NCBI RefSeq assembly: GCF_027579695.1
Contig: NC_083571.1
Coordinates: 89,501,888-89,565,887, forward strand
Direction of reading: 5' to 3'
DNA: 64,000 nucleotides
Source: Neoarius graeffei
Lineage: Eukaryota > Chordata > Actinopteri > Siluriformes > Ariidae
The first letter of the stretch is position 1, and each line of letters opens with the position of its first letter. The position numbers and the translations under genes are program-made. Shown piece by piece: positions 34,901 through 44,440 of this stretch. The notes beneath the pieces are model-generated. The model was given only the letters and a program-made list of their open reading frames with translations. It was not told the origin of the DNA and made no database searches.

Positions 34901-36261
34901 CCAGTACTGGGACGTTATCATTGACATCCTTGATCTGAATATTGAATGTTGCTGTCCCTGTGTTGCCACCTTGACCCCCATTGAGGTCTGAAGCGCTTAC
35001 AGTAAGTTCATACTGGTCAACTGTCTGTAGAGAGATGGGTATTATAATGAGACACTCACCTTTTCAAAATACTCGGTGTATGTTACAATAAAGACAATCT
35101 CTCTGGTATTTTATATTGTGTTTAGTGTATGAAAATTCATAAGGAGCAAGACTGAGATGTTCAAAACTAAAAATTAGCCATTTTAATATACTGATTGTAA
35201 CAGATTTGTGATAGCAGTCCGTACAAAATTCTAGCCTTGACCAGTGTGTGATGCCTCACCTCTCGGTCCAAGTTTTCATTAATAACAATCACTTCTCCAT
35301 TCTGATTGATATCAAACATCTTTCCTGGAGGCTTCTGATCAACAATCTTATAGAAGATCTGAGAGTTGATATTCCCAGGTTCATCAGCATCTGTTGCTGT
35401 TATTTTCATTACAGTCGTACCTAAACATTTCATTGGTAATGTTAACACTTATCTATCACCATTATTCTAATCTCATCACCTCCTTGTGTTTTATGCAACA
35501 TCTTCAGACCTACGAAAGTGTCAATTTCAAATTCTTTAAAAAAAAAAAAAGGTCATCTGTCAATTATTTCACATTTACCTCTCTTGCTGAGCTCATTCAC
35601 AGATCCTGTGCTCACAGGTAAGAAGATGGGAGCATTGTCATTCTGATCTTTCACCTTTACTCTCAACTGAATATCATTCTCTGCCACTGAGCCATCAGCG
35701 TACGTTGCAATTCCAGAGAGCTGTGAAGCCCATCATCATCATCATCATCAGAAAGGTATCACTATCGTTACTGCCATCATCCTGTTTATAAGTTATACTA
35801 GTGCTCAATGATTAACTTACATTGTACTGGGAAATGGTCTCTCGGTCTAGGATCCCAGTTACTTTAACATTGCCATTGGAAGGGTCCACAATGAACAAGT
35901 TATAGGGTGGCATGTCTGCACCGATGCCCTTTAAGGAATATCTTATTACTGCATTACTGTCATTCGTCTTGTCTGAACGAATCTAACAAGAAAAAAAAAA
36001 AAAAAAAAAGCATAAAATGATTGTCAGGGATTAAAAAGATCAAGTATGTAATAAACTGATAAAATGCATTTTCTTTCAAATATGAGTAGAAAACTAAAAT
36101 TAATTAAAATTCATTAAAGAGAATATTCTCACCCTGGCAATAAAGGGCTTTTTAGTGTAGTCTACATTCTCCTCCAAAATTTGTGGAGGGACGATCCATT
36201 CTCTCCTGTGCCTTTGGAGGGATACAGAGTGGTCTGCTTTGGCTCCAGCTTCAAACACACA
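18830..36261 (-). CDS. dsg2l: Desmoglein-2-like desmosomal cadherin (13 exons found)
   Basis: Exons in transcript order: 36261-36133, 35982-35821, 35720-35579, 35420-35260, 35024-34890, 34727-34542, 34350-33989, 33746-33604, 32278-32057, 31748-31515, 31358-31231, 24376-24113, 19864-18830. All introns are GT-AG, phases agree at every junction, and the sum is 1,100 codons plus stop, lacking only the signal-peptide part. The product is a desmosomal adhesion receptor at the cell surface. It has a RHRR propeptide site before EWIVPP (strand-swap Trp2), Ca-binding motifs LDRE, DQNDNAP, DADEPG, DVNDNVP and DFNDHCP, one membrane helix, and a cytoplasmic region with SIGCCS...NDLGPKF, the desmoglein plakoglobin-binding signature. 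The tail differs from human DSG2 and lacks clear repeat units. Desmoglein is certain; the exact paralogue (2-like) is an inference. Two introns are greatly enlarged by transposons. Confidence 0.93.
20470..20815 (-). repeat. MITE-like repeat, inverted relative of 40274-40853
   Basis: Shares ordered blocks with the minus strand of 40274-40853: GAAACAGAGCATTTTTATTTT, TTTTTGTATTTTTGGG and CCATTTTGTTTTTCTCTACT. It is a partial copy in the last desmoglein intron. Confidence 0.5.
20856..22466 (+). mobile_element. Third Tc1 family, with ~410-bp inverted C-terminal arms
   Basis: The termini are inverted (CAGTGCTCAGTGTAAACGAG) and flanked by TA. The plus strand carries a transposase: N-terminal text [20 protein letters not shown] near 21270, first catalytic aspartate in ILWSDETK near 21670, and glutamate in [12 protein letters not shown] near 22040. 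The block at the second aspartate is disrupted (QRD then a stop near 21952) and there are frame changes. Unusually, 20856-21256 is an inverted copy of the C-terminal end 22050-22466, including coding text [13 protein letters not shown] on the minus strand. It replaces the normal 5' end and the first transposase residues. Confidence 0.85.
22478..22835 (+). mobile_element. tRNA-headed SINE, older copy
   Basis: Head ACGGTGGTGTAGTGATTAGC, body GTCAGCCCTGTGATGACCTG, tail GATAATGGATGGACGGATGG. It is more diverged than the 9879 and 16833 copies; the B box is damaged. It lies 11 bp from the Tc1 end. Confidence 0.85.
22871..22898. repeat. GT microsatellite
   Basis: Fourteen GT units after the SINE. 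Confidence 0.95.
24113..24376 (-). CDS. dsg2l: Desmoglein exon: intracellular linker
   Basis: 88 codons, phase 0/0, acceptor TGACAG, donor GTAAGT. It is rich in Gly, Met and Ala, ending in acidic/aromatic text [18 protein letters not shown], which corresponds to the start of the catenin-binding segment (FLRNYF region of human DSG2). A 6.9-kb intron, mostly transposon sequence, precedes it. Confidence 0.9.
24621..25098 (+). repeat. 5' LTR of the chromovirus
   Basis: It contains two copies of the 14-bp palindrome GGCCTCTAGAGGCC 47 bp apart (24642 and 24689), a TATA-like TATTTATA near 24775, an AATAAA near 24965, and near its 3' end A-box-like TGGCCTAGTGG and B-box GGTTCGAATCC text. Confidence 0.95.
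25112..26131 (+). CDS. Gag of the chromovirus
   Basis: 339 residues: an N-terminal coiled-coil-like region, a proline-rich linker, a gag core of the gypsy type ([26 protein letters not shown]) and one CCHC zinc knuckle ([14 protein letters not shown]). It forms the virus-like particle in this family. Confidence 0.9.
   Translation: MTDSAEAASTVYPANLQGIMAALTRFGATMDAHGRTLTSQREALARHEELLQQIGKTLAQLTSLPASPAPDPVPAPDPAPTPAPVPPAMLPSSPREPSLPAPQRYDGKHSECREFLTQCQLTFELQPTTYTTDRRKIAFVITLLAGKARAWATAIWQRQGPECFDFQLFSEEMLRVFDQADISTDAARKLMSIRQGGSVADYAISFRTLAAVSGWNETALVSAFHHGLSDPIKDGLASIGCPSDLETLISHAIRLDNRMRERHQALSPPSLPTSTWRPSTSFSDCPEPMQVGRTRLSASERERRRRDKCCIYCGKPGHFRASCPELLGKGPPRPAEGGL
26035..29430 (+). CDS. Pol of the chromovirus
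   Basis: A frame of 1,131 codons overlapping Gag. In order: aspartic protease ([11 protein letters not shown]), reverse transcriptase (YLDDILIFS), RNase H ([16 protein letters not shown]), integrase with an HHCC zinc region and DDE core ([19 protein letters not shown]), and a C-terminal chromodomain ([17 protein letters not shown]). The chromodomain places it among chromoviruses. Confidence 0.92.
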   Translation: MLHLLWQTWSLPSIMSRTLGKRTAPSSRGRVVTGPTLSPGLPGQGIYIPVSISWGESVHSCQALIDSGAAGNFMDIHFAQSINIPTAPLEVPLSVSALDGQALGDGRVTQVTSPVFLQSQGHKEEISLHLIPSPEFPVILGLPWLTRHNPRIDWVTSQVVEWGPACHASCLLSSSPVSPAEPPDLTELSQVPTEYWDLKEVFSKSRAAVLPPHRAYDCAIDLLPGTTPPRGRLFSLSQPERKAMEEYLKDALVSGFIRPSTSPAGAGFFFVGKKDGGLRPCIDYRGLNKITVRNRYPLPLMSTAFDLLQGATVFTKLDLRNAYHLIRIRQGDEWKTAFNTPSGHYEYQVMPFGLTNAPAVFQALINDVLRDMINLYVFVYLDDILIFSKTVQEHRHHVRQVLQRLLQNNLFAKAQKCEFHVPEVSFLGFIVRTGQLQMDPAKTLAVRDWPTPKSVKEVQRFLGFANFYRKFIRNFSSVAAPMSDLTKGTGGSYGWSPQAEKAFKDLKDRFCMAPILVLPDTSQPFIVEVDASDSGVGAVLSQRSEGKLHPCAYFSHRLSPAESRYDVGDRELLAVKLALEEWRHWLEGAQHPFLVWTDHKNLEYLQQAKRLNPRQARWALFFSRFDFTLSYRPGSKNTKPDALSRLFSATNRENEVGPIIPVSRIVAPVRWGIEEAVRRAQHQDPGPGTGPPGLLYVPHQARAKVLQWGHSSPLTAHPGARRTLDFLKRRFWWPNMEKEVRSFVLSCEVCTRTKNPRQRPQGLLHPLTIPRRPWSHVAVDFITGLPESQGNTVILVLVDRFSKACRFIPLCKLPSALETAKLLFNHVFRVFGLPQDIVSDRGPQFSSRVWHGFCKVIGATASLSSGFHPQSNGQTERLNQDLETTLRGLAMDNPTSWSTWLPWAEYAHNTLQSSATKLSPFQCQFGFQPPLFPDQEEDAGVPSVNQYVRRCRKTWSKVRKTLIQTSRTNQTQANRHRRPAHAFRPGQRVWLSTKDLPLRVENRKLAPRYIGPFKVVRRVNPVSYRLQLPRTLRINPTFHVSLLRPVLTSTYAPAPRNPPPPRIFQGQTVFTVNRLLDSRRVRGGLQYLVDWEGYGPEERCWVPARDVLDKELCRDFHSAHPDRPGNVRRRS
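29443..29920 (+). repeat. 3' LTR of the chromovirus
   Basis: Same length and apparently the same sequence as the 5' LTR, followed by the CACAG target repeat. Confidence 0.95.
30176..31120. mobile_element. MITE family 1, full copy (CACTTTATTAGGAACACC type)
   Basis: Ends are inverted: CCACTTTATTAGGAACACCT near 30182 and AGGTGTTCCTAATAAAGTG near 31091. The interior is a second, imperfect inverted repeat (CAATCACTCTTTAC near 30587 and GTAAAGAGTGATTG near 30843), so much of it can fold. No coding frame. This terminus is widespread in teleosts; the superfamily is not assigned. A second copy lies at 45851-46603. Confidence 0.75.
31231..31358 (-). CDS. dsg2l: Desmoglein exon: rest of membrane helix and juxtamembrane region
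   Basis: Completes the helix as [12 protein letters not shown], with Cys residues placed as in the palmitoylated juxtamembrane site of desmogleins, then [20 protein letters not shown]. Phase 1/0, donor GTAAGA. Confidence 0.92.
31515..31748 (-). CDS. dsg2l: Desmoglein exon: anchor domain and first half of the membrane helix
   Basis: Phase 1/1, donor GTGAGT. A cysteine-bearing anchor ([18 protein letters not shown]) is followed by the start of the hydrophobic helix [13 protein letters not shown], which continues in the next exon. Confidence 0.93.
32057..32278 (-). CDS. dsg2l: Desmoglein exon: EC4 end and extracellular anchor
   Basis: Phase 1/1, acceptor ATTATAG, donor GTACGA. It contains [18 protein letters not shown] and [20 protein letters not shown], the last cadherin linker and the start of the membrane-proximal anchor domain. 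Confidence 0.93.
32868..33414. mobile_element. MITE family 2, full copy
   Basis: Inverted ends ACAGTGGGGTCCAAAACCTG and CAGACTTTTGGACCTCACTG. About 550 bp, AT-rich and non-coding, within a desmoglein intron. The relative at 36927-39772 has the same ends but is interrupted. Confidence 0.75.
33604..33746 (-). CDS. dsg2l: Desmoglein exon: EC4
   Basis: Phase 2 in, phase 1 out, donor GTTCAT. It encodes [20 protein letters not shown] and [18 protein letters not shown], closely similar to human DSG2 (DRDNWISVD, VQNGTYTV). Confidence 0.92.
33989..34350 (-). CDS. dsg2l: Desmoglein exon: EC3/EC4 with a glycine-rich insert
   Basis: 120 codons plus two bases, acceptor TTTCAG, donor GTGAGT. It begins [20 protein letters not shown] and resumes normal cadherin text at [18 protein letters not shown]. 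Between them (about 34276-34165) lies a stretch of roughly 37 residues made almost only of Gly with Ser, Ala, Thr and Met (for example [15 protein letters not shown]), encoded by GGT/GGA/GGC runs. Human DSG2 has a short basic loop at this place. The exon ends [11 protein letters not shown], an EC4 Ca motif. Confidence 0.92.
34542..34727 (-). CDS. dsg2l: Desmoglein exon: EC3
   Basis: 62 codons, phase 0/0, with a weak donor (AAG then GTTGTC). It encodes [20 protein letters not shown] and [15 protein letters not shown], closely matching the DSG2 EC3 pattern (SGNxGGxF, TNEGxxxL). Confidence 0.9.
34890..35024 (-). CDS. dsg2l: Desmoglein exon: end of EC2 and linker
   Basis: 45 codons, phase 0/0, donor GTAAGG. 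It contains [10 protein letters not shown] and [14 protein letters not shown], the second cadherin linker. Confidence 0.93.
35260..35420 (-). CDS. dsg2l: Desmoglein exon: EC2
   Basis: Joins in phase 1 to give [20 protein letters not shown] and ends NENLDRE at the donor GTGAGG. DADEPGN and LDRE are the EC2 Ca-site motifs and match human DSG2 in spacing. Confidence 0.93.
35579..35720 (-). CDS. dsg2l: Desmoglein exon: EC1-EC2 linker
   Basis: 47 codons plus one base, donor GTAAAT. It contains [11 protein letters not shown], the DxNDNAP linker that coordinates calcium between EC1 and EC2. Confidence 0.93.
35821..35982 (-). CDS. dsg2l: Desmoglein exon: EC1
   Basis: 54 codons, phase 0/0, donor GTAAGT. 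It carries the EC1 core ending in [12 protein letters not shown]; the LDRE is a Ca-binding motif of the EC1-EC2 boundary. It continues directly from IARIRSDK-type text as in other desmogleins. Confidence 0.93.
36133..36261 (-). CDS. dsg2l: Desmoglein exon: propeptide end and mature N-terminus
   Basis: 43 codons, phase 0 at both ends, acceptor TCCTAG and donor GTGAGA. It encodes a short propeptide, then RHRR (proprotein-convertase site) directly before [16 protein letters not shown]. The Trp at mature position 2 is the residue that swaps between EC1 domains of partner cadherins. Confidence 0.93.
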
Positions 36262-37851
36262 CTAGGAGAAAAAGACAGAGGCATTTGAAATGTAGTTCAT
36301 TTTTAAAATTATCACAAAGATCTATGGTTGCCAAAGATTTATTTATATTTTCAGCCTTCTCTGTTCATACTCCAGCAGGATTGCTTTTCCTAAATCTGTA
36401 TGACTTCAAGTCAACTTCTGTAAGAGCTGTCAACTTTTACTTATACTGTGCTGGAAAAGTAGATTTTGTTTCAAGTGCATGAGCCGACATTCTGCTTTTT
36501 GGGTTGCCACAACACAGAAGACATAAAATGGACAAATCCAGAACTGTCACATTCCTGTGTAAACAAGCCTTTGGTTGACTGGATATTGTCCCTCACAGCA
36601 CTGTGTTCATCTCTTCCAAACATCTCTCACAGCAAATACCACACAGTACACAAACAAGCCAGAGTAGTGCTTTGAGCCCTATTCAGAAACTTCTAAACCT
36701 GATGAAACACCAGCACAGCACAAAATGAGCTCCAACTTTACTAATGCAGAGCATGATAGTTGTGAACATTCCACCTTTTGGCTGATATGTTGACATTAAA
36801 AAGCAAAGTTTGTTGTATTTCCAGAGCAAGGCTCATCAGTTACAGAAGATTCTAAGGTTTTAATGTGAATAGAATATAGCTTTAAAAAAAATGTAAAAAC
36901 CCAGTTTTTAAAAAGACCAACAACATACAGTGGGGTTCAAAAGTTTGAGTACACGTTGAAAATCTCGGACTTTTATTTTTTAAATTGGAAATTAACAGAA
37001 AGTTTTAGAATTTTAAAAATTCTCAAACAAAAAGGGACATGAGCCCCATCTTGGCTTTTCAATATTCAAGATGTTGCACAATTTCTAGGTCACTATTTAA
37101 ATTTCAGCAAGTTTGTGAAACCAACCATGTTAACTACTTTGTACAAAAAACAAAACAAAACAAAAAAAACTTTCAGTAAATCTCTTATTCCTTCCACTGA
37201 GGCATGTGTTCAGACAACACTCTGATGGTAGATGTCATGTTGCTGATGACAACACTGAACTACAATACCCATCAGCCACAGCATGTCACCTGATTATGGA
37301 TTACACACACCTGGACTCTACACATTACAAGCATGTAAATAAGCCCACCCACAGCACAGAGACTTTGTGAAGTATTTGTTCAGCACTGTTTACATCAAGC
37401 CTTTTGATTCATGTTTGCTACTTCTGGTTTTGACGTTTATTCTCTCAGTTTGTGATCCTGGCCTCATTCTTTGACAGCCTGTTTGTACGTCACCTGTTTC
37501 TAGACAGAAGACAAGATGGTAGTCAAATCCAGACAAGATGGTGGTCAAATCCAGACAAGATCCACTCTGACCATTGTTTTGTGATTTGGATTTGTTTGTA
37601 CCTGCCAGTAACTTTTAAAAGCATACAGTCTTTCGATTTCATAAAATCTGCGAAATTTAGTTCTCTCTGAAATTTGGTCACTGTGATACAGATTTATTTC
37701 TGTAATATAAAAAAAAGCCATTCTGTGGCTGGGAAGTTATATAATTTGAGGGGATTCCCTCACAAATAACGTGCATGAAATCTCTTGCTTCGTGCAGGCA
37801 AACAGACAGAAGTCGTCCATGTGCACTTGTACACACTTACCTTAGCCCATG

Positions 37852-38546
37852 TTTACATTAGACCGTATCAGCGGATCATCAGATTAACGTTTTTAAAATG
37901 ATTAGTGTGCACACAGCAACACCAATACACGATTTGCGTGCACACAGCAACACCAGTACACGGATACGCTCGGCTCCGCAGGCATCCTGCGCTCCAAATC
38001 ACTCCGCCCTGAACAGCGAGTGCCCTCTGGAGGGTGCGCACTCCGGCCTTGCGCAGCTCACAGAGCACGCGAGTGAAGTGCACAAGCCGTGATTCGGGAC
38101 TGAGCCGCTGTGTGTGTGATCCCAGCGCATATCACTTACTACTTGCAAGTGGAAGGATGGCAAGCCTAAAGACAATCATAACTACACAATGGGCAGTATT
38201 TGCATCAGTATTTGCAGTATTTTCATACTTTTATACTCTTTAATGAAAGGTGATACAAGGCGGAAGTCCGCACCGTTTTTCAGCAGTCGCGTCACATGAC
38301 CAACGCCAGCGAATCAGGAAGGTGGATGTCACAGTGACGTTGTCCAATGACGACGCCAGCTAGAGCTCAGCACAGCGTATTCGCGTATCTCAGTGTTTAC
38401 ACAGCACCGGAGCTGACACGATCTGGATTGAATACGTGGACGCTGGCGGATTCCCGTTTCCCAGCGTTTCCAGGCAGTTTAATGTAAACAGAGTGCATCC
38501 GCGAAGAAAACGAGACAGATACGGTCTAATGTAAACTTGGCCTTAG
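37852..38546. mobile_element. Short inverted-repeat DNA element, unclassified
   Basis: Ends CCATGTTTACATTAGACCGTATC-type at the left and its inverse GATACGGTCTAATGTAAAC at the right, both next to CCTTAG, a probable target repeat. About 0.69 kb, unusually GC- and CpG-rich inside, with no coding frame. It lies within the interrupted MITE. Confidence 0.6.
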
Positions 38547-38924
38547 TCGTCATCTTTATCTTTAGGGTTTTACAGCAGCTGGCATCCAGTGTTGCATTAC
38601 TGCCATCTACAGGTTTACCTTGACTCTGCACTAACAGTTACATCATTCTGTTGCTAAAAGAACAGCTGATCACACAGAGGTGCTCACTGACCACTGATAT
38701 TTATTAGTTTGGTCCTGCGTTTCCTTTCCTTCACAACATAACGTCTTTTCCTCTTGCTTTCTGTTACTGTCGTTCATCTTTTCGGTTTCATTCGTGTCCT
38801 CCATTTTCCTCTCCTGTTTCAAATTTGTATTCCACAATGCCTTGCACGAATGGGGAAAGCCCACCACGTGATGCATGACCTAGTATCTTATATTGTGTCA
38901 TGGTGAAGCAAGAAAAATAGCGGA

Positions 38925-38952
38925 GAATTTAGGGCCACGTGGCCCTAAATTC
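38925..38952. repeat. 28-bp perfect palindrome
   Basis: Perfect dyad centred on CACGTG, with arms GAATTTAGGGCCAC and its complement. No surrounding element was recognised. Confidence 0.9.
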
Positions 38953-39159
38953 ATTAATTGTTCTATTTTTTTTAAAAAGACCTAATAAAATTGGAAGTCT
39001 GTGATTCAAATTCAGTAGCTTTCGGTCCATGAAACAAAAATAATTGGGTGTCAGGAAAATTTCTTTTTATGACCTACACTTGAAAAATGTAAAAGGCAGT
39101 CTACCTTTAATACAAGCATTCACTGTAACTGGTGCTGTCTCTGCCACCTTCTTCTTTGG

Positions 39160-39496
39160 TGCTCTGCCTGGCGGCAGGTCTGCTCGAACAGATTCAGCCG
39201 TCAAAGTTGCTAGGGAAGGATTACACTAGTGGTTTCCTGTTGCCTTCTACTGGATTATTATAGAGGTTTTCTCCTCTCAACCACACCTATGGACAATTTA
39301 GAGTAGCCTAATTCAGTAACCTAACTGCATGTCTTTGGACTGTGGGGGAAACTGGAGCACCCAGAGGAAACCCACGCACACACAGGGAGAACATGCAAAC
39401 TCCACACAGAAAGGCCCCTGTCAGCCACTGGGCTCGAACCCAGAACCTTCTCGCTGTGAGGCGACAGTGCTAACCACTACACCCCCGTGCTGCCCT
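39160..39496 (-). repeat. Diverged SINE copy with different 3' part
   Basis: The head half (minus strand, about 39496-39300) matches the common SINE, including TAGTGGTTAGCACTGTCGCC-type text and the GGGTTCGAGCCC B box. The rest differs and carries CTGCCTGGCGGCAGGTCTGC, which recurs in weak form near 23505-23530. It may be an older subfamily. Confidence 0.6.
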
Positions 39497-39926
39497 CTTC
39501 CACCCAACAGTTGGATTTGATCTAAAATGAATCATAAGGTTTTGCACAAACTTCTGAGTTCATGCCAGCTTGAGTGCACACTGTCATTAACGCAAAAAGG
39601 GGACAAAAATCCGAATAAATTCTGAAATTCATGTAAATATTAAGATTCTACATTTGCTTTTGTTGTTATTGATATTATTTGTAATGAAAACCTGTGTGTT
39701 AAATTTAAAAAAATAATGCCAAACAGAAGCTTTTTCACAAGTGGTTTCAGATCTTTGTACCCAACTGTATTTATATTACAGAATTTAGTTAGATAGACCT
39801 ATATTCAATAGACTTCTAAAAAAGTTAATGCTGTCTAAAACAGAAAAGGTGTCAGCATTAACTTTTTCAGCAGTTTGTGCGACAGTAGCGCTTGAGGGAT
39901 TGGACCACATGGGCTAGCCTTCATGC

Positions 39927-40275
39927 CCCATGCAAATCAATGAGCCTTGGCTGCCCCTGACCCTGGTTCACCAGTCATCCTTCCTTGGACCACTTTTGGG
40001 CGATACTAACCACTGCATACCGGAAACACCCCAGAAGATGTGCCATTTTGGGGATGCACAGACCCAGTCATGTAGCCATCACAATTTGGCCCTTGTCAAA
40101 GTCGCAGAGATCCTTATGCTTGCTCATTTTTCCTGCTTCCAACACATCAACTTTGAGAACTGATTGTTCTCTTGCTGCCTAATATATATCCCACCCCTTG
40201 ACAGGTGCCATTGTAACAACATAATCAAGTCACTTTACCTGTCAGTGTTTTTAATTTTATGGCTGATTGGTGTAT
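39927..40275 (+). mobile_element. 3' part of a non-autonomous DNA transposon
   Basis: Recognised by text common in teleost genomes: ACTGCATACCGGAAACACCC, CCTGCTTCCAACACATCAAC, CACCCCTTGACAGGTGCC and the terminal GGCTGATTGGTGTA. The 5' part is absent. Superfamily not assigned from this piece. Confidence 0.5.
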
Positions 40276-40853
40276 ATCTCTCTATCCACATTCACTGGAT
40301 ATGAGCAATCACATGCTCTGATTGGCTACTCTATGACTAGGATATCAGCTCATATACCGTGAGTAGAGAAAAACAAAATGGCAGCACACATCATGTCAAT
40401 TATATCACTTTATCAAGTAAAAGAAACAGAAATCGCTAAAAGAATATAGTCCCCCCCCCCCGCCCCAATATCTCCTGTTCCACACTCGAACCCAGTTGGT
40501 GGTGCCAAACTGCCGAAAACCCTAAAGAAGAAGAAGAAAATGGTGAACCATGTTACTATACCAATGGAGGAAGAAATAAAAACTCTACTCCAAAACAAAA
40601 CCCAAAAAAATACAAAAAAAAGTGCAACAAAATATGGAATAAAAGTATCTTTTTTAAATAATTATTATTATATTCTCACATTTTTTCACAAATTGCTACT
40701 GTCATTTTGCCGGTTCGTTTACATTCTAAGTGGAAGCGATTTGGTCGGCTGTTTTGTATAACGTTTTTATTTATTAAAATTTGCAAAAAATAAAAATGCT
40801 CTGTTTCTCACAATCCAGTGAATGGGGATAGAATAAAACAGTTATTCCACTCA
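40274..40853. mobile_element. MITE with CTATCC...CACTGGA inverted ends
   Basis: Left end TATCCACATTCACTGGATAT, right end TCCAGTGAATGGGGATAG. AT-rich and non-coding. A partial inverse copy is at 20470-20815. Confidence 0.55.
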
Positions 40854-41510
40854 ATTTTGTCGTATATGGCTTATGTCCAACTCAATTTCATGGGATAACT
40901 TAAATATATATAGGATATTCTACCGTTCCATGAAGATATGAAGTTTAAGTGGGGAACATGAGTGAGCAAAGTGAACGAGTGAAAATATTGTCAACACGAT
41001 AAGATAACCTTCTTATCTTCACACCACCATGTAATGTTCTTTATATTATATGGACATATCCACAAAAAATAAAAATAAAAAATAAAAAACACAAGTTAAT
41101 CAAAAGAATTTTTATTTTGAACCAGTTCATCATTTTGACAATGCGCGTCTAGTCAGCAAGAAATCACTGGGAGTGACAGTGTGAAAGATCAGAAAGTATG
41201 TCACTCAGGCCCAGGATGTATTTCATATGAAAAATGCTAATTTTTCAACACAAGAAGATAAACTTCATATCTTCAGTCCAATGTGTTTTATTCTTTTTAT
41301 TATATAGGCACATTCACAAAGTATGCAAATTTATCAAAACAATTCATCGATTTCCTCACAAGTGACATATCGAGATTTATGTCACGATTTTGAATCTCCA
41401 TGTCCCGGATGTAGAACGTATGAAAAAGATGAGTGGCATATTTCCCAGTGCTTTTCTGACTCAAACACCTTACCTTTGGAGAAAATATAATGATTTACAA
41501 TTCTATTAAA

Positions 41511-41854
41511 GGGGGCGGCACGGTGGTGTAGTGGTTAGCGCTGTCGCCTCACAGCAAGAAGGTCCGGGTTCGAGCCCCGTGGCCGGCAAGGGCCTTTCTG
41601 TGCGGAGTTTGCATGTTCTCCCCGTGTCCGTGTGGGTTTCCCCCACAGTCCAAAGACATGCAGGTTAGGTTAACTGGCGACTCTAAATTGACCATAGGTG
41701 TGAATGGTTGTCTGTGTCTATGTGTCAGCCCTGTGATGACCTGGCGACTTGTCCAGGGTGTACCCCGCCTTTCGCCCGTAGTCAGCTGGGATAGGCTCCA
41801 GCTTGCCTGCGACCCTGTAGGACAGGATAAAGAGGCTAGAGATAATGAGATGAG
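41511..41854 (+). mobile_element. tRNA-headed SINE with 12-bp target duplication
   Basis: Complete head GGCGGCACGGTGGTGTAG, B box GGTTCGAGCCCCG and tail GAGATAATGAGATGAG. The direct repeat AATTCTATTAAA lies at 41499-41510 and 41855-41866. It is among the best-preserved copies here. Confidence 0.95.
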
Positions 41855-41944
41855 AATTCTATTAAATTAATTTTTATAAAATATACTAGAAGTCAATTAT
41901 ACTATAGATCGTAATGAATCCTTATTCATGAATATTGCAAATAT

Positions 41945-42309
41945 CTCATCTCATTATCTCTAGCCGCTTTATCCTGTTCTACAGGGTCGCAGGCAAGCTG
42001 GAGCCTATCCCAGCTGACTACGGGCGAAAGGCGGAGTACACCCTGGACAAGTCGCCAGGTCATCACAGGGCTGACAGACACAGACAACCATTCACACTCA
42101 CACCTACAGTCAATTTAGAGTCACCAGTTAACCTAACCTGCATGTCTTTGGACTGTGGGGGAAACTGGAACACCCACAGGAAACCCACGCGGACACGGGG
42201 AGAACATGCAAACTCCGCACAGAAAGGCCCTCGTCGGCCCCGGGGCTCAAACCCGGACCTTCTTGCTGTGAGGAGACAGCGCTAACCACTACACCACCGT
42301 GCCGCCTAC
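41945..42309 (-). mobile_element. tRNA-headed SINE, opposite orientation
   Basis: A complete copy flanked by TGCAAATAT (41936-41944 and 42310-42318). It forms a tail-to-tail inverted pair with the SINE 90 bp to its left. Confidence 0.9.
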
Positions 42310-43184
42310 TGCAAATATATTTAAAAAAAATTATAACTCAAAAATATATTTAGTTTAAGACTAAACAGGACCTAAACATTTTGTAATGACAAAATGATAA
42401 GTAATGCTGGCATCAGACTCAATGATATTTTTCATCTTTAACGATGTTCACCATGTTAGATTAGGCAATCATAGTGCCATTAATCCTGGTCATGATTCTG
42501 TTACACTCCAGGGCCTGTGCACCGTGCCCAACGTTGGATATTTACTGGCCATGACAATCCAGTCCATTTAAAATAGTCATATTAAAATGTATAGCTTGGT
42601 TATATTGCCTCCGAGAACAAAAGGAACAAACATCTGTCTGTACCCACAAAGTAGTAACCTGCCAAGTGATCTCATAGTTGGTTAGTGCACTGAAGAACAG
42701 CCTGAACCAGATCATCAGTAGGCAACAAAACACTTCTGGTGAATTTAACAAACAGGCTGCAGCCCATTGTGGCTACCTTTAGACAATAGGATGGCAATAA
42801 AGTAAAGTTAAGACTAGTGATTCAGTGTTGTTTTGGGAGTTTTAGCTCTTTTCTGTACTCTGCTCAGCTCACCATAAACATCCCACAGCTTGGCTCCCTA
42901 ACTGCCAACGTTTTTACTTCCCCAAGACCAGTCAGTGTTATTGGTCTCTGCATTTCAATTGGAAATCTCCTTGTGATTATAAAAATAGTATTACATTTTG
43001 CATTGCCTTTGTCATTTTAAATAAACGTAAAATAGCAAGGAGCTACAGAGTCGCATTGATTAGGCTACTAGTAGACCTGAGGCAATCATTCTTGTATTAA
43101 TGTTATTGTACTGCTAAATTTAAGCTCAACTTCCATTAAAGGAGGCACTGAAAAAAAGTTCCCTGTCCTGATATTCATTACACT

Positions 43185-43450
43185 ACACTGGATTGCTAGC
43201 AGCCAAGCTTGAGCTGACTATGGGCAAGAGGCGGGGTACACCCTGGACAAGTCGCCAGATTATCGCAGGGCTGACACATGGAAGCAAACAACCACTCACA
43301 CCCACGGTAAATTTAGAGCCACCTTTGAACTGTGAGGGAAACCAGAGCACAGGACACGAGGAGAATATGCGAACTCTACACAGAAAGACCCCCGTCAGCC
43401 ACTGGGCTCGAACCCAGAACCTTCTTGCTGTGAGGCGACAGTGCCGCCCT
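43185..43450 (-). repeat. Diverged, shortened SINE copy
   Basis: Recognisable body (GCGGGGTACACCCTGGACAA) and B-box region (GGGCTCGAACCCAG on the plus strand). It lacks parts of the family body and carries many changes, so it is an older insertion. Confidence 0.75.
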
Positions 43451-43534
43451 AGGATACACACACTACGGAAGCATATTGCTGCCACACCAGCAATATCAGG
43501 ATAGATTCGGGATAATAGCTCATATTTTAAGTCA

Positions 43535-43610
43535 TTCAAATTCTGTAAAGCTGCTTTGTGACCATGTTTATTGTTAAAAGCGCTATACGAATAAACTTGA
43601 TTTGAATTGA
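43535..43610 (+). repeat. LINE/SINE-type 3' tail fragment
   Basis: TTCTGTAAAGCTGCTTTGTG and AAAAGCGCTATACGAATAAA, then TTGATTTGAATTGACTTGAT. It is the inverse relative of 6640-6716. Confidence 0.45.
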
Positions 43611-43810
43611 CTTGATTGGGGGGGGGGGGAGATCAGTAGCTATACATTAACAGGAAAAATTTATTGTTATATTTTTTCACGTTATAAAAATATATTTTCA
43701 CATTAGTAGGTGAAACGTTTCACGTTATAACGATAACTTTAAACTCATATTTGAACTTATGTTTTGAATGATGTGTGTGGAAAATAAACTGGGGAATATG
43801 GGGAATAAAC

Positions 43811-44100
43811 TGGACAATATGGGGAATAGACTAGGTAATATGGGGGAAAAAATGGGTAATATGGGGAATAAACCGGGCAATATGGCTCATTTACACGATT
43901 TAATCAAGCTCTCTTTCATGTTTGGGGTAAAGTTGGAAATATATTCACAGACTTATGGACAATATGGGGAATAGACTAGGTAATATGGAGGAAAAAATGG
44001 GTAATATGGGGAATAAACCGGGCAATATGGCTCATTTACATGATTTAATCAAGCTCTCTTTCATGTTTGGGGTAAAGTTGGAAATATATTCACAGACTTA
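43811..44100. repeat. 145-bp tandem duplication with internal AATATGGGG minisatellite
   Basis: Two adjacent copies, 43811-43955 and 43956-44100, differ at very few positions. Each starts TGGACAATATGGGGAATAGA and contains several shorter GGTAATATGGGGAATAAAC-like units, which also extend left to about 43775. Confidence 0.9.
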
Positions 44101-44315
44101 AACTTCCCGGATCAATAACTCTGAAGCGAAACGCTGTTAAAACACAATATACGCCTTCTTCCTACTGTACCAAGGTAAACAAGCTATAACCTAATTTTAA
44201 TCAAAACGAGTCTTTCTCCGAGCTGGACAAATAACACTAGTCTGTGTGCAGCCGGCTGTGAGATTAGTGAGCAGGGACCATCTAAAAAGTGCAAGACCGA
44301 GAAGAGATGCTACGA

Positions 44316-44440
44316 AAATATTCAATAACTTCACTTTTATTCATTGTAGTGTCACCGAAATCACTGCACACATCAACAGTCTCCTGTAAGTGATCTTGGT
44401 GACACTACAATGTATAACAGTAAAGTTATTGAATATTTTT
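44316..44440. repeat. Inverted repeat / hairpin
   Basis: The left arm 44316-44355 (AATATTCAATAACTTCACTT...GTAGTGTCACC) pairs with the right arm 44399-44440 (GGTGACACTACAATG...GTTATTGAATATT). A third related segment in inverse orientation lies at 44510-44565 (GTGATTCTGGTGACACGAC). Probably part of an unclassified MITE. Confidence 0.65.

Larger units (their letters stand above)
36927..39772. mobile_element. MITE family 2, second copy interrupted by other sequence
   Basis: It starts ACAGTGGGGTTCAAAAGTTT and ends in an inverse of it, GTACCCAACTGTA. Family text is continuous to about 37229 (CAGACAACACTCTGATGG) and resumes at about 39508 (TTTGATCTAAAATGAATCAT), as judged against the intact copy at 32868. 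About 2.3 kb between these points is foreign. Confidence 0.65.

Noticed and set aside
37230-37680. LTR-like text (ACTACAATACCCATCAGCC and GATCCTGGCC) suggesting a solo LTR
   Set aside because: No matching ends or target repeat could be found, so no element is called.
41531-41600. tRNA-like A and B boxes suggesting a tRNA gene
   Set aside because: They belong to the head of the repeated SINE, which has its own tail and target duplication; no cloverleaf with proper stems is formed.
43775-44100. CRISPR-like array of short repeats
   Set aside because: The units are contiguous and variable in length, without uniform spacers; this is a eukaryotic minisatellite.
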